Origin: Campylobacterales bacterium
Lineage (GTDB): Bacteria; Campylobacterota; Campylobacteria; Campylobacterales; Sulfurovaceae
Reading direction: 5' to 3'
DNA length: 12,459 nucleotides
NCBI GenBank assembly: GCA_014763905.1
Contig: JACXUN010000017.1
Span: forward strand, 1-12,459
Part shown: positions 5,882-12,459 of the stretch, in pieces
Layout: each line of letters opens with the position of its first letter
How positions within the stretch are numbered: the first letter of the stretch is position 1
Program-made: the position numbers and the translations under genes
Notes under the pieces: model-generated
Told to the model about the DNA's origin: nothing
Seen by the model: the letters and a program-made list of their open reading frames with translations, nothing else
Databases searched by the model: none

Positions 5882-6937
5882 TCAGCTTAGGATAAAAAGT
5901 GCAATCTCATCCGCTAGAAAAAAGTTACTATTTTTATAAAACTGATCCTCTTTAATGAGTTTATTTTCTTGAACAAGAAATTCACACCGTTGCTGCATCG
6001 CCTTGGTTAGATATCCTCTATCGATACCGATTACACTACGCAGTCCCAAAAATATTCGTTCAGTCAAGAGTTCGTCTGCGGTGATCAGCTCTTCGGTAAT
6101 ATTTAGTGGATTTTCAATATAGTGTCCAATATCCGTAACAGGATAGTATCGTCTATCTTTTTGAAATCCGACTGCTCCAGCTCCCAAGCCGATATAATCT
6201 TTGAGTTCCCAGTAACCTTTATTGTGTAAGCTTTGATAGTTTCCAAAATTGGAAATCTCATAGTGTTCAAATCCTTGTTTGACAATCTCTTCTGCTACCC
6301 AAAAAGCCAAAAATTCATTCTCTTGCCTGACTTCTGGCGTATGGGCAAATTTGGTTTGTGATTCAATAGTCAATTCATAGGCGGAAATATGGTCGATAGG
6401 GAGCTGAAACGCCTGCTTAATATCGTCTCGTAGCAGCTCCTGCGTATCCCCCTGAAAATTATAAATCAAATCTAAAGAAATATGTTCAAATCCGATATGA
6501 TAAGCCTCTTCTATCGCTCGAATAGCATCAGCCGCTGAATGAGCACGATTGAGAGCTTTGAGTTTAGTTTGGTTGAAGCTTTGAACCCCCAAGGAGAGTC
6601 GGTTGACCCCCAGTTTATGCATACCTTGCAACCAACTTTTTTTAGCAGAGTTGGGATTGGCTTCTACGGTGATTTCAGCCCCTTTTTTTAGATAAGGTTG
6701 GAGTCGCATAAAGAGTGGCTTATAGAGCGTCGGATCAACAGTTGACGGGGTTCCGCCACCAATAAAAACCGTTTCAATTTCACCCGTTTTAACGCTAAAT
6801 TTTTCTAATTCAAAATCAAGTTGTCGCAGCAGTGCTGACATATAGCTTGGACGGGTGTCAAATCGGTCGACATAGCTATTGAAACTGCAATAGTGACACT
6901 TGGAATCACAGTAAGGTATATGAAGATAAAGCAGCAT
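5882..6937 (-). CDS. hemW: HemW-type radical SAM protein (putative haem chaperone)
   Basis: The 351-residue product has the radical SAM signature CX3CX2C near its N-terminus (C10, C14, C17 in HIPYCDSKCHYCSFNS), which binds a 4Fe-4S cluster. It also has the SAM-binding GGGTPST motif and the family blocks VEANPN, RLSLGVQSF, ISLDLIYNFQGDT and HYEISNFG. The CXXXCXXC-SF pattern, without an extra Cys right after the third, and the moderate length fit HemW, not the coproporphyrinogen dehydrogenase HemN. Known HemW proteins bind haem and deliver it to respiratory enzymes. The ATG at 6937 is chosen, preceded by GGTGAG; TTG and GTG codons four and three codons upstream are less likely. The gene lies on the same strand upstream of tatB, about 125 bp away, and is divergent from rppH. 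Confidence 0.9.
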   Translation of the reverse strand: MLLYLHIPYCDSKCHYCSFNSYVDRFDTRPSYMSALLRQLDFELEKFSVKTGEIETVFIGGGTPSTVDPTLYKPLFMRLQPYLKKGAEITVEANPNSAKKSWLQGMHKLGVNRLSLGVQSFNQTKLKALNRAHSAADAIRAIEEAYHIGFEHISLDLIYNFQGDTQELLRDDIKQAFQLPIDHISAYELTIESQTKFAHTPEVRQENEFLAFWVAEEIVKQGFEHYEISNFGNYQSLHNKGYWELKDYIGLGAGAVGFQKDRRYYPVTDIGHYIENPLNITEELITADELLTERIFLGLRSVIGIDRGYLTKAMQQRCEFLVQENKLIKEDQFYKNSNFFLADEIALFILS

Positions 6938-6960
6938 TTCTCTCACCAATTTTTAATGAC

Positions 6961-6974
6961 ATTTTAGCTAAAAT
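6961..6974. promoter_or_regulatory. 14-bp perfect palindrome between divergent hemW and rppH
   Basis: ATTTTAGCTAAAAT is self-complementary and sits 24 bp from the hemW start and about 70 bp before rppH. The position is right for an operator acting on the hemW promoter, but AT-rich palindromes can arise by chance. Confidence 0.35.
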
Positions 6975-7000
6975 TTCACCCAGAAAAACTAAGGGAATTC

Positions 7001-7028
7001 TTGAGCGAAGACCTTAAATTTTTATAAT
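7001..7028 (+). promoter_or_regulatory. Sigma-70 promoter for the rppH-lysC-hobA-holB run
   Basis: TTGAGC (7001-7006) and TATAAT (7023-7028) are 16 bp apart. Transcription would start about 7035, leaving a leader of about 11 nt before the rppH ATG at 7046. Confidence 0.6.
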
Positions 7029-7045
7029 GAAAGCAGAGTAATGTC

Positions 7046-7540
7046 ATGAATGCAGAAAAGCGATATCGTCCGAATGTCGCAGCTGTCATACTCTCTTCAG
7101 ACTACCCAAACAAATGTGAATTTTTTTTAGGAAAACGATCAGATATTAAAAATGCGTGGCAGTTTCCGCAAGGTGGCATCGATGAGGGTGAGACTCCGGT
7201 TGAAGCTCTGTTGCGTGAATTACAAGAGGAGATAGGGTGTAATCGTGTTGAGGTTATCGCAGAGTATCCTCACTGGATAAAGTATGACTTCCCAAACGGA
7301 GCCAGTGCAAGAAAAATGTATCCGTATGATGGTCAGACTCAAAAGTACTTTTTGGTGAAGCTTAAAGAGGACGCTACGATAGATTTGGATTGTTGTCACG
7401 AACCTGAGTTTGAAGATTATAAATATGTAGAGTATGAGCAGTTGCTGAAAAAGGCAGCCTATTTTAAACGTAAAGTTTATAGAAAAGTAATAGAATATTT
7501 TGTAAGAGAGGGGTATATAGTCGATGTTGATCGTACATAA
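7046..7540 (+). CDS. rppH: RNA pyrophosphohydrolase (Nudix family)
   Basis: The 164-residue protein carries a complete Nudix box between G43 and C65 (GGIDEGET, then RELQEEIG), with the catalytic glutamates in place, and the preceding WQFPQGG block typical of RppH/NudH. RppH removes pyrophosphate from the 5' end of mRNAs and so triggers RNase attack; related enzymes also cut dinucleoside polyphosphates. The start is the ATG at 7046, following a short leader from the promoter at 7001-7028. The 3' end overlaps the lysC start by 17 nt, so the two are probably co-transcribed. This rppH-lysC neighbourhood is familiar from Campylobacterota. Confidence 0.94.
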   Translation: MNAEKRYRPNVAAVILSSDYPNKCEFFLGKRSDIKNAWQFPQGGIDEGETPVEALLRELQEEIGCNRVEVIAEYPHWIKYDFPNGASARKMYPYDGQTQKYFLVKLKEDATIDLDCCHEPEFEDYKYVEYEQLLKKAAYFKRKVYRKVIEYFVREGYIVDVDRT

Positions 7541-8732
7541 GTATGGTGGAACGAGTGTAGGAAATTTGGAGCGGATCGAGAATGTCGCTTCACGTGTTGC
7601 GAAAGCTAAACGAGAGGGAAATGATCTGGTTGTTGTGGTCTCTGCCATGAGCGGTGAGACCAATAAATTGATCAGTTATGCTGAACACTTTTCGGCGATT
7701 CCTTCCAAGCGTGAAATGGATATGCTGCTCAGTTCCGGAGAGCGTGTCACGGCTTCTCTGTTGGCGATTGCCCTGCAATCAATGGGCATTGATGCGATTG
7801 CCATGAGCGGTCGTCAAGCGGGTATCAAAACCAATGACAATCATACCTATGCACGAATCGAAAGCATCGATCCGACGGCTATGCAGAACGAGATTGCCAA
7901 GGGTAAAGTGGTAGTGGTCGCCGGTTTCCAAGGTATTACCGAAGAGGGAAATGCCACCACACTGGGGAGGGGAGGTTCCGATCTCTCTGCCGTAGCCATT
8001 GCCGGGGCGTTAAATGCCGATGCGTGTGAGATTTACAGTGATGTAGACGGTATCTATACCACCGATCCGCGTATCGAACCCAAAGCCAAAAAAATGGACT
8101 TTATCTCCTATGATGAGATGTTAGAATTGGCATCACTGGGAGCCAAAGTGTTGCAGAACCGTTCAGTTGAGTTGGCAAAAAAATTAAATGTAAAAATTAT
8201 AGCAAAGAGTTCTTTCTCAGATGCAGAAGGAACCGTTATCGGTGAGGAGAGTAAAGATATGGAAGCGGTATTAGTAAGCGGGATAGCCCTAGATAGAAAT
8301 CAAGCAAGAGTAACCATTCGAGATGTGGTGGACAGACCAGGAGTTGCGGCAGAGATATTTACCAAATTGGCAGATGAGCATATCAATGTTGATATGATTA
8401 TCCAAAATGCCAGCGTCGATCATGGAACCACCAATTTAGGATTTACTCTAGCTCAAAGTGATATTAATCGAGCCAAAGCGGTCATCGAAGGTTTTGACCA
8501 TGATATCGGTTCCATGGATTTTGATGATTCGGTCTGTAAAGTATCGGTTGTAGGTGTAGGGATGAAATCTCATGCCGGTGTTGCAGCCACTGCGTTTAAA
8601 GCGATGGCAAAAGAAAACATTAATATCGAAATGATCTCAACTTCTGAGATCAAAGTCTCTATGATTATTGCCGAGAAATATGCTGAGTTGGCGGTGCGTA
8701 CGCTTCATAGTACTTATGGCTTAGATAAGTAG
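7524..8732 (+). CDS. lysC: Aspartate kinase
   Basis: Aspartokinase phosphorylates aspartate, the first step toward lysine, diaminopimelate, threonine and methionine. The 402-residue product shows the N-terminal KYGGTSVGN loop (K6), [24 protein letters not shown], the GRGGSDLSA phosphate loop (about 148-156) and the [15 protein letters not shown] segment (about 169-183). Two C-terminal ACT domains (about 263-335 and 343-402) are expected to bind lysine or threonine as feedback inhibitors. The length fits the monofunctional class. The ATG lies inside the end of rppH and AGAGGGG is found about 11 nt upstream. The stop is 4 nt before hobA. Confidence 0.96.
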   Translation: MLIVHKYGGTSVGNLERIENVASRVAKAKREGNDLVVVVSAMSGETNKLISYAEHFSAIPSKREMDMLLSSGERVTASLLAIALQSMGIDAIAMSGRQAGIKTNDNHTYARIESIDPTAMQNEIAKGKVVVVAGFQGITEEGNATTLGRGGSDLSAVAIAGALNADACEIYSDVDGIYTTDPRIEPKAKKMDFISYDEMLELASLGAKVLQNRSVELAKKLNVKIIAKSSFSDAEGTVIGEESKDMEAVLVSGIALDRNQARVTIRDVVDRPGVAAEIFTKLADEHINVDMIIQNASVDHGTTNLGFTLAQSDINRAKAVIEGFDHDIGSMDFDDSVCKVSVVGVGMKSHAGVAATAFKAMAKENINIEMISTSEIKVSMIIAEKYAELAVRTLHSTYGLDK

Positions 8733-8736
8733 GTCG

Positions 8737-9282
8737 ATGACTCCGATATTAAATTGGACACTTGAAGCCATCCGAGAAGAGGATTCCAGCTTCTCATGGA
8801 TGGAAGAGTGCCGTTATGATTGGGTTCCGATTATCCAAAGTGCGGTCAAGAAGATTTTAGAAGGGCAAACCATTCTGATCTTAACCGATGAGCCGCGGGC
8901 ATGGTATGCCCGTTATATCCAAGGGAAGATCAATTCAAGCTATTATGAACGTCCGTTCTTGCCTGTTTATACTTTGAAGTCGATGTTCCCGAGTTTGGAT
9001 AAGCTGAGCAAGACCGAAGAGCTGGATCTGCTTGAAGATATGCTGGATATCTCTTATCCCAATGGATATTTTATCTGGTATATCGGCAGTGCTGAGAGTG
9101 TTTATACCAAGTTTGCCTTCCGAAATGATGAGAACCTGCTTTGGATTATCGACGGAGATGTGCCGAATAGCTTCTTTTTACGTGATGGAAGTACGGCACT
9201 GGATATTAAATTGATTCAGATTTTTAAACTGTTCAACAAAACCATAGATGCCTCGCTCTTTGCCGAGGTCAATCTGGATTAA
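8737..9282 (+). CDS. hobA: DnaA initiator-associating protein HobA
   Basis: This 181-codon gene matches HobA, the Campylobacterota-specific regulator that binds domains I-II of DnaA and promotes its assembly at oriC, functionally like DiaA of E. coli. Recognition rests on the start (ILNWTLEAIREEDSSFSWME), the central strand-loop ILTDEPRAWYARYI, the segment NGYFIWYIGSA and the end ALDIKLIQIFKLFNKTIDASLF, and on the expected length near 180. Position adds support: lysC lies upstream and the clamp-loader subunit downstream, joined by a TAATG overlap. The gene is the strongest taxonomic marker in the window. Confidence 0.9.
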   Translation: MTPILNWTLEAIREEDSSFSWMEECRYDWVPIIQSAVKKILEGQTILILTDEPRAWYARYIQGKINSSYYERPFLPVYTLKSMFPSLDKLSKTEELDLLEDMLDISYPNGYFIWYIGSAESVYTKFAFRNDENLLWIIDGDVPNSFFLRDGSTALDIKLIQIFKLFNKTIDASLFAEVNLD

Positions 9283-9902
9283 TGATGCGTCTAGCCAGCG
9301 GTGTGATTGTCACACAAAACCCTCAAAGCACTTTAGAGGAGCTGCAGGCTGCACGAACTGATGAACTCTTAAGCGTAATCGATACCGAAGGCAAAGAGTT
9401 CCTCATCGAACACGCGACCGAAGCGATCGCCAAAGCTTACCTCACCAGTGATGAGCAAAACTACATTATCCTAATCGCTCCCAGATTCTCTGCCGTATCA
9501 CAAAACAGACTCCTCAAAATCATCGAAGAACCTCCGAGAAATAAACATTTTATCCTCATTACCGAGTCCAAATCTTCAATACTCCCGACCATCAAATCAA
9601 GACTCCCGATTCATGTGCGGCACGATACCAAAGTGGAAGAGGCATTTGCCCTTGACCTAAACGATCTCAATCTCGCCAAAGTCTATGAGTTTGTTCAACA
9701 AAACAGCCGCCTCTCCAGTGTCGAGTGTAAACAGATGATAGAAAAAATCTCCATCGAAGCGATCAAATCCGGTCGATACCATCTCGATGAAGGAACTTTG
9801 AAGCTTGTCAGCGATGGGATACAAGCCCTTGAAATGGGATCTCCGACCTCATTTGTACTCAATACGGTGTTGTTGAAGTTGTTGGCGAAGAAGAAGCGAT
9901 AA
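9282..9902 (+). CDS. holB: DNA polymerase III delta-prime subunit, short Campylobacterota form
   Basis: The 206-residue product contains the clamp-loader block QNRLLKIIEEPPRNKHFILI and the TIKSRLP segment, which correspond to the sensor-1/SRx region of delta-prime. It has no Walker A motif and no zinc-finger cysteines, and it is much shorter than E. coli HolB (about 330 residues), as is usual for this phylum. It would act as the stator of the DnaX clamp loader that opens the beta sliding clamp. The ATG at 9282 overlaps the hobA stop, with a second ATG directly after it; either may be used. In related genomes folP tends to follow, but here a toxin-antitoxin pair lies between. Confidence 0.85.
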   Translation: MMRLASGVIVTQNPQSTLEELQAARTDELLSVIDTEGKEFLIEHATEAIAKAYLTSDEQNYIILIAPRFSAVSQNRLLKIIEEPPRNKHFILITESKSSILPTIKSRLPIHVRHDTKVEEAFALDLNDLNLAKVYEFVQQNSRLSSVECKQMIEKISIEAIKSGRYHLDEGTLKLVSDGIQALEMGSPTSFVLNTVLLKLLAKKKR

Positions 9903-9931
9903 CTCTTTAAACTTTGTCTAAATAAACTATA

Positions 9932-9960
9932 TATAATAAAATAAAATATATAGATAGGAG
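9932..9960 (+). promoter_or_regulatory. -10 box and ribosome-binding site of the antitoxin gene
   Basis: TATAAT lies at 9932-9937 in a very AT-rich spacer, and AGGAG at 9956-9960 lies 6 nt before the ATG at 9967. No good -35 box is seen. The clear ribosome-binding site supports the antitoxin start despite the broken frame. Confidence 0.5.
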
Positions 9961-9966
9961 TCATTG

Positions 9967-10202
9967 ATGGTTATAGGTGTTTCTGAACTGCAAAAAAATA
10001 TCAGTATCTTTAAAAATTTAACCGAAAGTATTCATGTCATGACAAAAAACCAAAGAAATATTGGCAACCATATTACCCAATAAACAGTTAGATAAGCCGA
10101 CGCTTACAGAGATGCTGGGTGGCTTTAGCTTCTAATGCCAATATCAATGATATGGCAGCTGATGCGTATGAGAAAGAGACGAGAGCAAAATATGGCAAAT
10201 AG
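9967..10202 (+). pseudogene. Phd/YefM-like antitoxin with two frameshifts
   Basis: Three reading frames in turn make one plausible antitoxin. The first (from the ATG at 9967) reads MVIGVSELQKNISIFKNLTE then SIHVM. After about 10042-10051 (an A6 tract) the +1 frame reads KEILATILPNKQLDKPTLTE then MLGG. After about 10124-10126 (a TTT run) a further +1 shift gives LASNANINDMAADAYEKETR then AKYGK, ending TAG at 10200-10202. The N-terminal DNA-binding part, the linker and the C-terminal toxin-binding helix are all recognisable, and the end overlaps the toxin start as in intact pairs. Unshifted translation stops after 38 codons. Missing bases in the A-run and one extra T in the T-run would explain the breaks. 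Family assignment to Phd/YefM versus another small antitoxin is inference. Confidence 0.7.
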
Positions 10203-10560
10203 AGTGCTACTCGATGCCAATATGATTATTCGATTTCTGACACGAGATCATGAGGAACATTATCAAAAGAGTGTGGAAATATTTAGCTCCATTGAAAGGG
10301 GTGAGGTGGAAGCTTTATTGATGGATTTTATTATTGCTGAAGTGGTTTATGTGTTAAAACGCATCTACAATCATGATAAAGAGGCAATTGCCTCAACCCT
10401 TAAAAAACTCCTGCTTTATCAATACCTCTATACAAAGAACAAGCTGGTAACCTTTGAAGCGTTGGATATCTATGTCAAAGACAATATTGATTTTGCGGAT
10501 GCGATGTTGGGTGCTAAGCAGAGATTAGAGGGTTTTGAGATTGTGAGTTGTAGTCATTAA
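10192..10560 (+). CDS. PIN-domain toxin (VapC-like ribonuclease)
   Basis: The 122-residue product has the PIN-fold signature: D8 in VLLDANMIIRFLTRD, E50 in FIIAEVVYVLKR and D103 (with D100) in NIDFADAMLGA. These residues coordinate Mg2+ in VapC-type endoribonucleases, which cleave tRNA or other RNA when not bound by antitoxin. The usual fourth acidic residue, in a C-terminal motif such as (S/T)FDxxF, is not visible: the protein ends GFEIVSCSH. The C-terminus is therefore slightly short or altered. The ATG at 10192 is chosen because it starts the first strand and overlaps the antitoxin end by 11 nt. An in-frame ATG at 10135 would add 19 residues that overlap antitoxin codons and have no PIN similarity. 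Confidence 0.82.
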   Translation: MANRVLLDANMIIRFLTRDHEEHYQKSVEIFSSIERGEVEALLMDFIIAEVVYVLKRIYNHDKEAIASTLKKLLLYQYLYTKNKLVTFEALDIYVKDNIDFADAMLGAKQRLEGFEIVSCSH

Positions 10561-10596
10561 ATTATAAGTTCCGTCTTAAAAAAGGAGTCATACATT

Positions 10597-11739
10597 ATGC
10601 AGATTTATCAATTGGGTACGATTAACGACAAAAAAGAGTTCCTCAAAAACCTCAAAGTCGAAGGCGGCGGCATCAATATTATGTCCAAAAAAATGGAGCT
10701 GTTCTATTTCTATATCAAAGATTTACGCACTCCAGCAGCCAATATTCTCAAACAAGATGCTCTCAGTATCGGAGCAGAGTTGGCGGTTCCCTCAGGTGTT
10801 ATCATGTGTGCCAAAGAGCAGTATGATTGTCTCCTAATCGGAACCCGTAAACATATCGAAATCCTTGCCAAAAAAGAGCTGGCACAGCCGTTTGGACTCA
10901 AAGAGTTGGCTCATGAGCTGCATAACTTTTTACAAACCACATCCCATCCAATTGAGGTGATGGGGGTGATCAATGCCAATGAGGACAGCTTTTTTGCCGG
11001 CAGTCGATTTAAATCAGAAGCGGCAATTGAGCAGATCAAACAGATGATCGCTGATGGGGCAACGATTATCGATATCGGAGCGGTATCAAGTCGTCCGGGA
11101 GCGGAGGTAGTCTCTGCTGAGGTGGAGTTAGAACGTATCCAACCGATCTGTGATCTGATCCGAAGTGAGAAGCTCGATACATCGGCGACTTTTAGTATCG
11201 ATTCTTATACCCCCAGTGTCGTTGAGTATGCTCTTCAGTCAGGATTTAAACTGATCAATGATATCACGGGAGCCATTGATGAGCGATTGATCGAACTGGC
11301 GATTGCCTATCACGCCAAACTCTGTATCATGCATATGCAGGGAACGCCGCAAATGATGCAAACTGATCCACACTATGAAGATGTGATGGTCGAGGTGAGC
11401 CGATTTTTTGAAGAACGAATTACCAAATGTGAAGCGATGGGACTTTCACGAGAAGCGATTATCCTTGATGTAGGAATCGGATTTGGAAAAACACTGGAGC
11501 ATAATACGACACTGATTAAGCATATGCGGCACTTCAAAAAATTCGGTTGTCAGATGTTGGCAGGAGCGAGTCGAAAATCGATGATCGATAAGATTGTCCC
11601 GACATCGACTGAAGAACGCCTGCCGGGAACCTTGGCGATTCATCTTAAATCGATAGAACAGGGAGTGACCATTATTCGCTGTCATGATGTCAAAGAGCAT
11701 ATCCAAGCGATAAAAGTTTGGGAAACGCTCAATCATTAG
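10597..11739 (+). CDS. folP: Dihydropteroate synthase with N-terminal extension
   Basis: FolP condenses pABA with hydroxymethyl-dihydropterin pyrophosphate in folate synthesis and is the sulfonamide target. The catalytic TIM barrel covers about residues 118-375: VMGVINANEDSF (N126, D130; canonical form is NVTPDSF), IDIGAVSSRPGAE, FSIDSY (D202), INDITGA (N221), IMHMQGTPQMM, ILDVGIGFGKTLEHN (D291), LAGASRKSMI and IIRCHDV (H363). About 115 residues precede the barrel, a feature of Campylobacterota FolP with no assigned role that I know. The ATG at 10597 has a good AAAGGAG site at 10581-10587. In related genomes the gene follows holB directly. The ANEDSF variant in place of VTPDSF is noteworthy but occurs in this lineage, as far as I recall. 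Confidence 0.93.
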   Translation: MQIYQLGTINDKKEFLKNLKVEGGGINIMSKKMELFYFYIKDLRTPAANILKQDALSIGAELAVPSGVIMCAKEQYDCLLIGTRKHIEILAKKELAQPFGLKELAHELHNFLQTTSHPIEVMGVINANEDSFFAGSRFKSEAAIEQIKQMIADGATIIDIGAVSSRPGAEVVSAEVELERIQPICDLIRSEKLDTSATFSIDSYTPSVVEYALQSGFKLINDITGAIDERLIELAIAYHAKLCIMHMQGTPQMMQTDPHYEDVMVEVSRFFEERITKCEAMGLSREAIILDVGIGFGKTLEHNTTLIKHMRHFKKFGCQMLAGASRKSMIDKIVPTSTEERLPGTLAIHLKSIEQGVTIIRCHDVKEHIQAIKVWETLNH

Positions 11740-11768
11740 CCGATTTTATAATTGACTTAGATTGTGAG

Positions 11769-11777
11769 TGCTATAAT
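11769..11777 (+). promoter_or_regulatory. Extended -10 promoter, probably leaderless
   Basis: TGCTATAAT is a perfect extended -10 element. TTGACT occurs at 11752-11757, but the 14-bp spacing is too short for a standard -35 box. The -10 box ends 6 nt before the ATG at 11784, so transcription would start at or next to the start codon; no Shine-Dalgarno is seen. Confidence 0.6.
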
Positions 11778-11783
11778 TCAACC

Positions 11784-12366
11784 ATGTTCAAAGTTATTAT
11801 ACCCATATCCGTTTTTATTGTCGTGGTGTTTCTGTTTAATCGTTTACTATCAAGCCAGCTCAATGAAACGGCTTCCTGAAAGTATAACCTTTAAAGTCAA
11901 GAACAATGAATACACTCTACCGTGTCAGACACGTAAAGAGGATAGGTTTCTTGCTTCCCCTTTGATGATTCAACGTTCCGAATTGGTATGCGGCGGTGAG
12001 AAAGTCTATTTTGAATCGGTTTCAGTTGAATCACTCTATGCCTTGACTCAGACCACAGAAAAGACAGCTCGTATCCTTTTTGATGCCCAAAAAAGCCGAA
12101 CAATCTTCTCCATTAACGGATTGGATGCCATTGAGTTGACAGATGAGACAGGTAAAGTAATTAATCTCTTTGCCTTGCAGCATGAGCGTAAATCACTAGA
12201 GCTTCTTTATGGACTCTCTAATCAATCATTTGCACAGATTGCGATGAAACTCTCTGCAACGGAGTGCAAAAGCAGCGGTGAAGTATTGACGCTTAATGAG
12301 CCGCAGACAGATTGGAGCGTCAAACATATCCATATCGATGGGATAGTCAGTTCGATTGATTATTAA
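11784..12366 (+). pseudogene. Small membrane-anchored protein of unknown function, split by a frameshift
   Basis: From the ATG at 11784 one frame reads MFKVIIPISVFIVVVFLFNR then LLSSQLNETAS and stops at 11877-11879. This is a complete N-terminal membrane helix with a short polar exit. The next frame continues from about 11863 with KRLPESITFKVKNNEYTLPC and stays open to 12366 as a soluble, periplasmic-looking domain with three further residues of Cys type and no motif I recognise. Removing one G near 11870 (ACGGCTT to ACGCTT) would join the parts. The ATG at 11863 has no ribosome-binding site, which argues against two separate overlapping genes, though that remains possible. The promoter at 11769-11777 belongs to the upstream ATG. 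Family unknown. Confidence 0.6.
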
Positions 12367-12391
12367 CCTGAGTTCGACGGAGTATTATAGT
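12362..12391 (+). repeat. Short dispersed repeat, full 30-bp copy B
   Basis: Identical over 30 bases to 2001-2030 and in the same orientation. It overlaps the stop codon of the preceding gene (TAA at 12364-12366), so part of the repeat is coding or directly 3' of coding sequence. Any gene it might precede lies beyond the right edge; the 68 bases after it show no recognisable feature. Confidence 0.9.
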
Positions 12392-12459
12392 CACAGTTTT
12401 ACGAGGTTTTTCATAGGTAAGGCAGATTTTTGCAGGACTAGCTAAAGCTAATTCAAAAA

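Noticed and set aside
7402..7415. ACCTGAGTTTGA in rppH as another copy of the dispersed repeat
   Set aside because: It lies inside codons for EPEFED of a conserved protein, matches only a short core with a mismatch, and is explained by coding sequence.
2001..12391. The 30-bp identical repeats as a CRISPR array or its remnant
   Set aside because: Copies are 10 kb apart, occur on both strands, have no regular spacers and no cas gene nearby.
1..12459. A new multi-gene defence or biosynthetic system
   Set aside because: Apart from the toxin-antitoxin pair, no cluster of co-directional unknown genes, nuclease-helicase pair or reverse transcriptase is present; most of the window is housekeeping.
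12392..12459. TAGCTAAAGCTA near the right edge as a terminator
   Set aside because: The stem is only 5 bp with a 2-nt gap and is followed by A-rich, not T-rich, sequence on the plus strand.

Overview
The window looks like chromosomal DNA of a Campylobacterota (Epsilonproteobacteria) member, probably Sulfurimonas- or Sulfuricurvum-like. The strongest clue is hobA (8737-9282), a DnaA-binding replication protein known essentially only from this phylum. It sits in a compact run rppH-lysC-hobA-holB-folP that also carries the short, ATPase-motif-free delta-prime subunit and the N-terminally extended dihydropteroate synthase of the group. The genus is inference from gene content and protein style.

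Layout. Positions 1-696 (minus) hold the first 232 codons of a secreted, Tyr/Arg/His-rich protein that runs off the left edge. Positions 771-995 hold a short repeat and the 3' remnant of an unidentified gene. ruvX (1025-1417) and a membrane-anchored thioredoxin-like protein (1414-1914) follow as an overlapping pair. After a repeat-containing spacer comes a periplasmic SH3-SPOR protein (2124-3086), which meets tail to tail with a degraded CNNM/HlyC-type CBS-domain gene (3083-3522, minus). A tight minus-strand operon follows: tatB-tatC-queA, with TAATG stop/start overlaps and hemW upstream on the same strand. From a divergent promoter region at about 6.95-7.03 kb the plus strand carries rppH, lysC, hobA and holB with almost no gaps, then an inserted toxin-antitoxin pair (9967-10560), then folP. 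The window closes with a small membrane-anchored protein gene split by a frameshift (11784-12366) and another copy of the short repeat.

How the genes fit together. Most are housekeeping: tRNA modification (queA), Tat protein export (tatBC), a haem chaperone-type radical SAM protein (hemW), RNA 5'-end processing (rppH), lysine/threonine/methionine entry (lysC), replication initiation and clamp loading (hobA, holB), folate synthesis (folP) and ruvX. The accessory genes are the degraded ones: four loci (788-995, 3083-3522, 9967-10202, 11784-12366) have truncations, frameshifts or both, while every housekeeping gene is open from end to end.

The main unexplained structure is a short sequence beginning ATTAACCTGAGTTCGAC. 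It occurs as two exact 30-bp copies about 10.4 kb apart (2001-2030 and 12362-12391), a 17-bp exact copy (771-787, minus), a diverged copy (about 5775-5800, minus) and a 12-bp degenerate copy (2056-2067). Where a downstream gene is visible, each copy lies 28-123 bp before its start and points the same way. Those genes (secreted protein, SH3-SPOR protein, tatB) all concern the cell envelope or export. A second pattern is a TATAAT hexamer exactly 6 nt before the ATG of two genes that lack a Shine-Dalgarno sequence (2124 and 11784), which suggests leaderless transcripts. I see no tRNA, rRNA, CRISPR array, IS transposase or phage gene. The last 68 bases (12392-12459) hold nothing I can assign.
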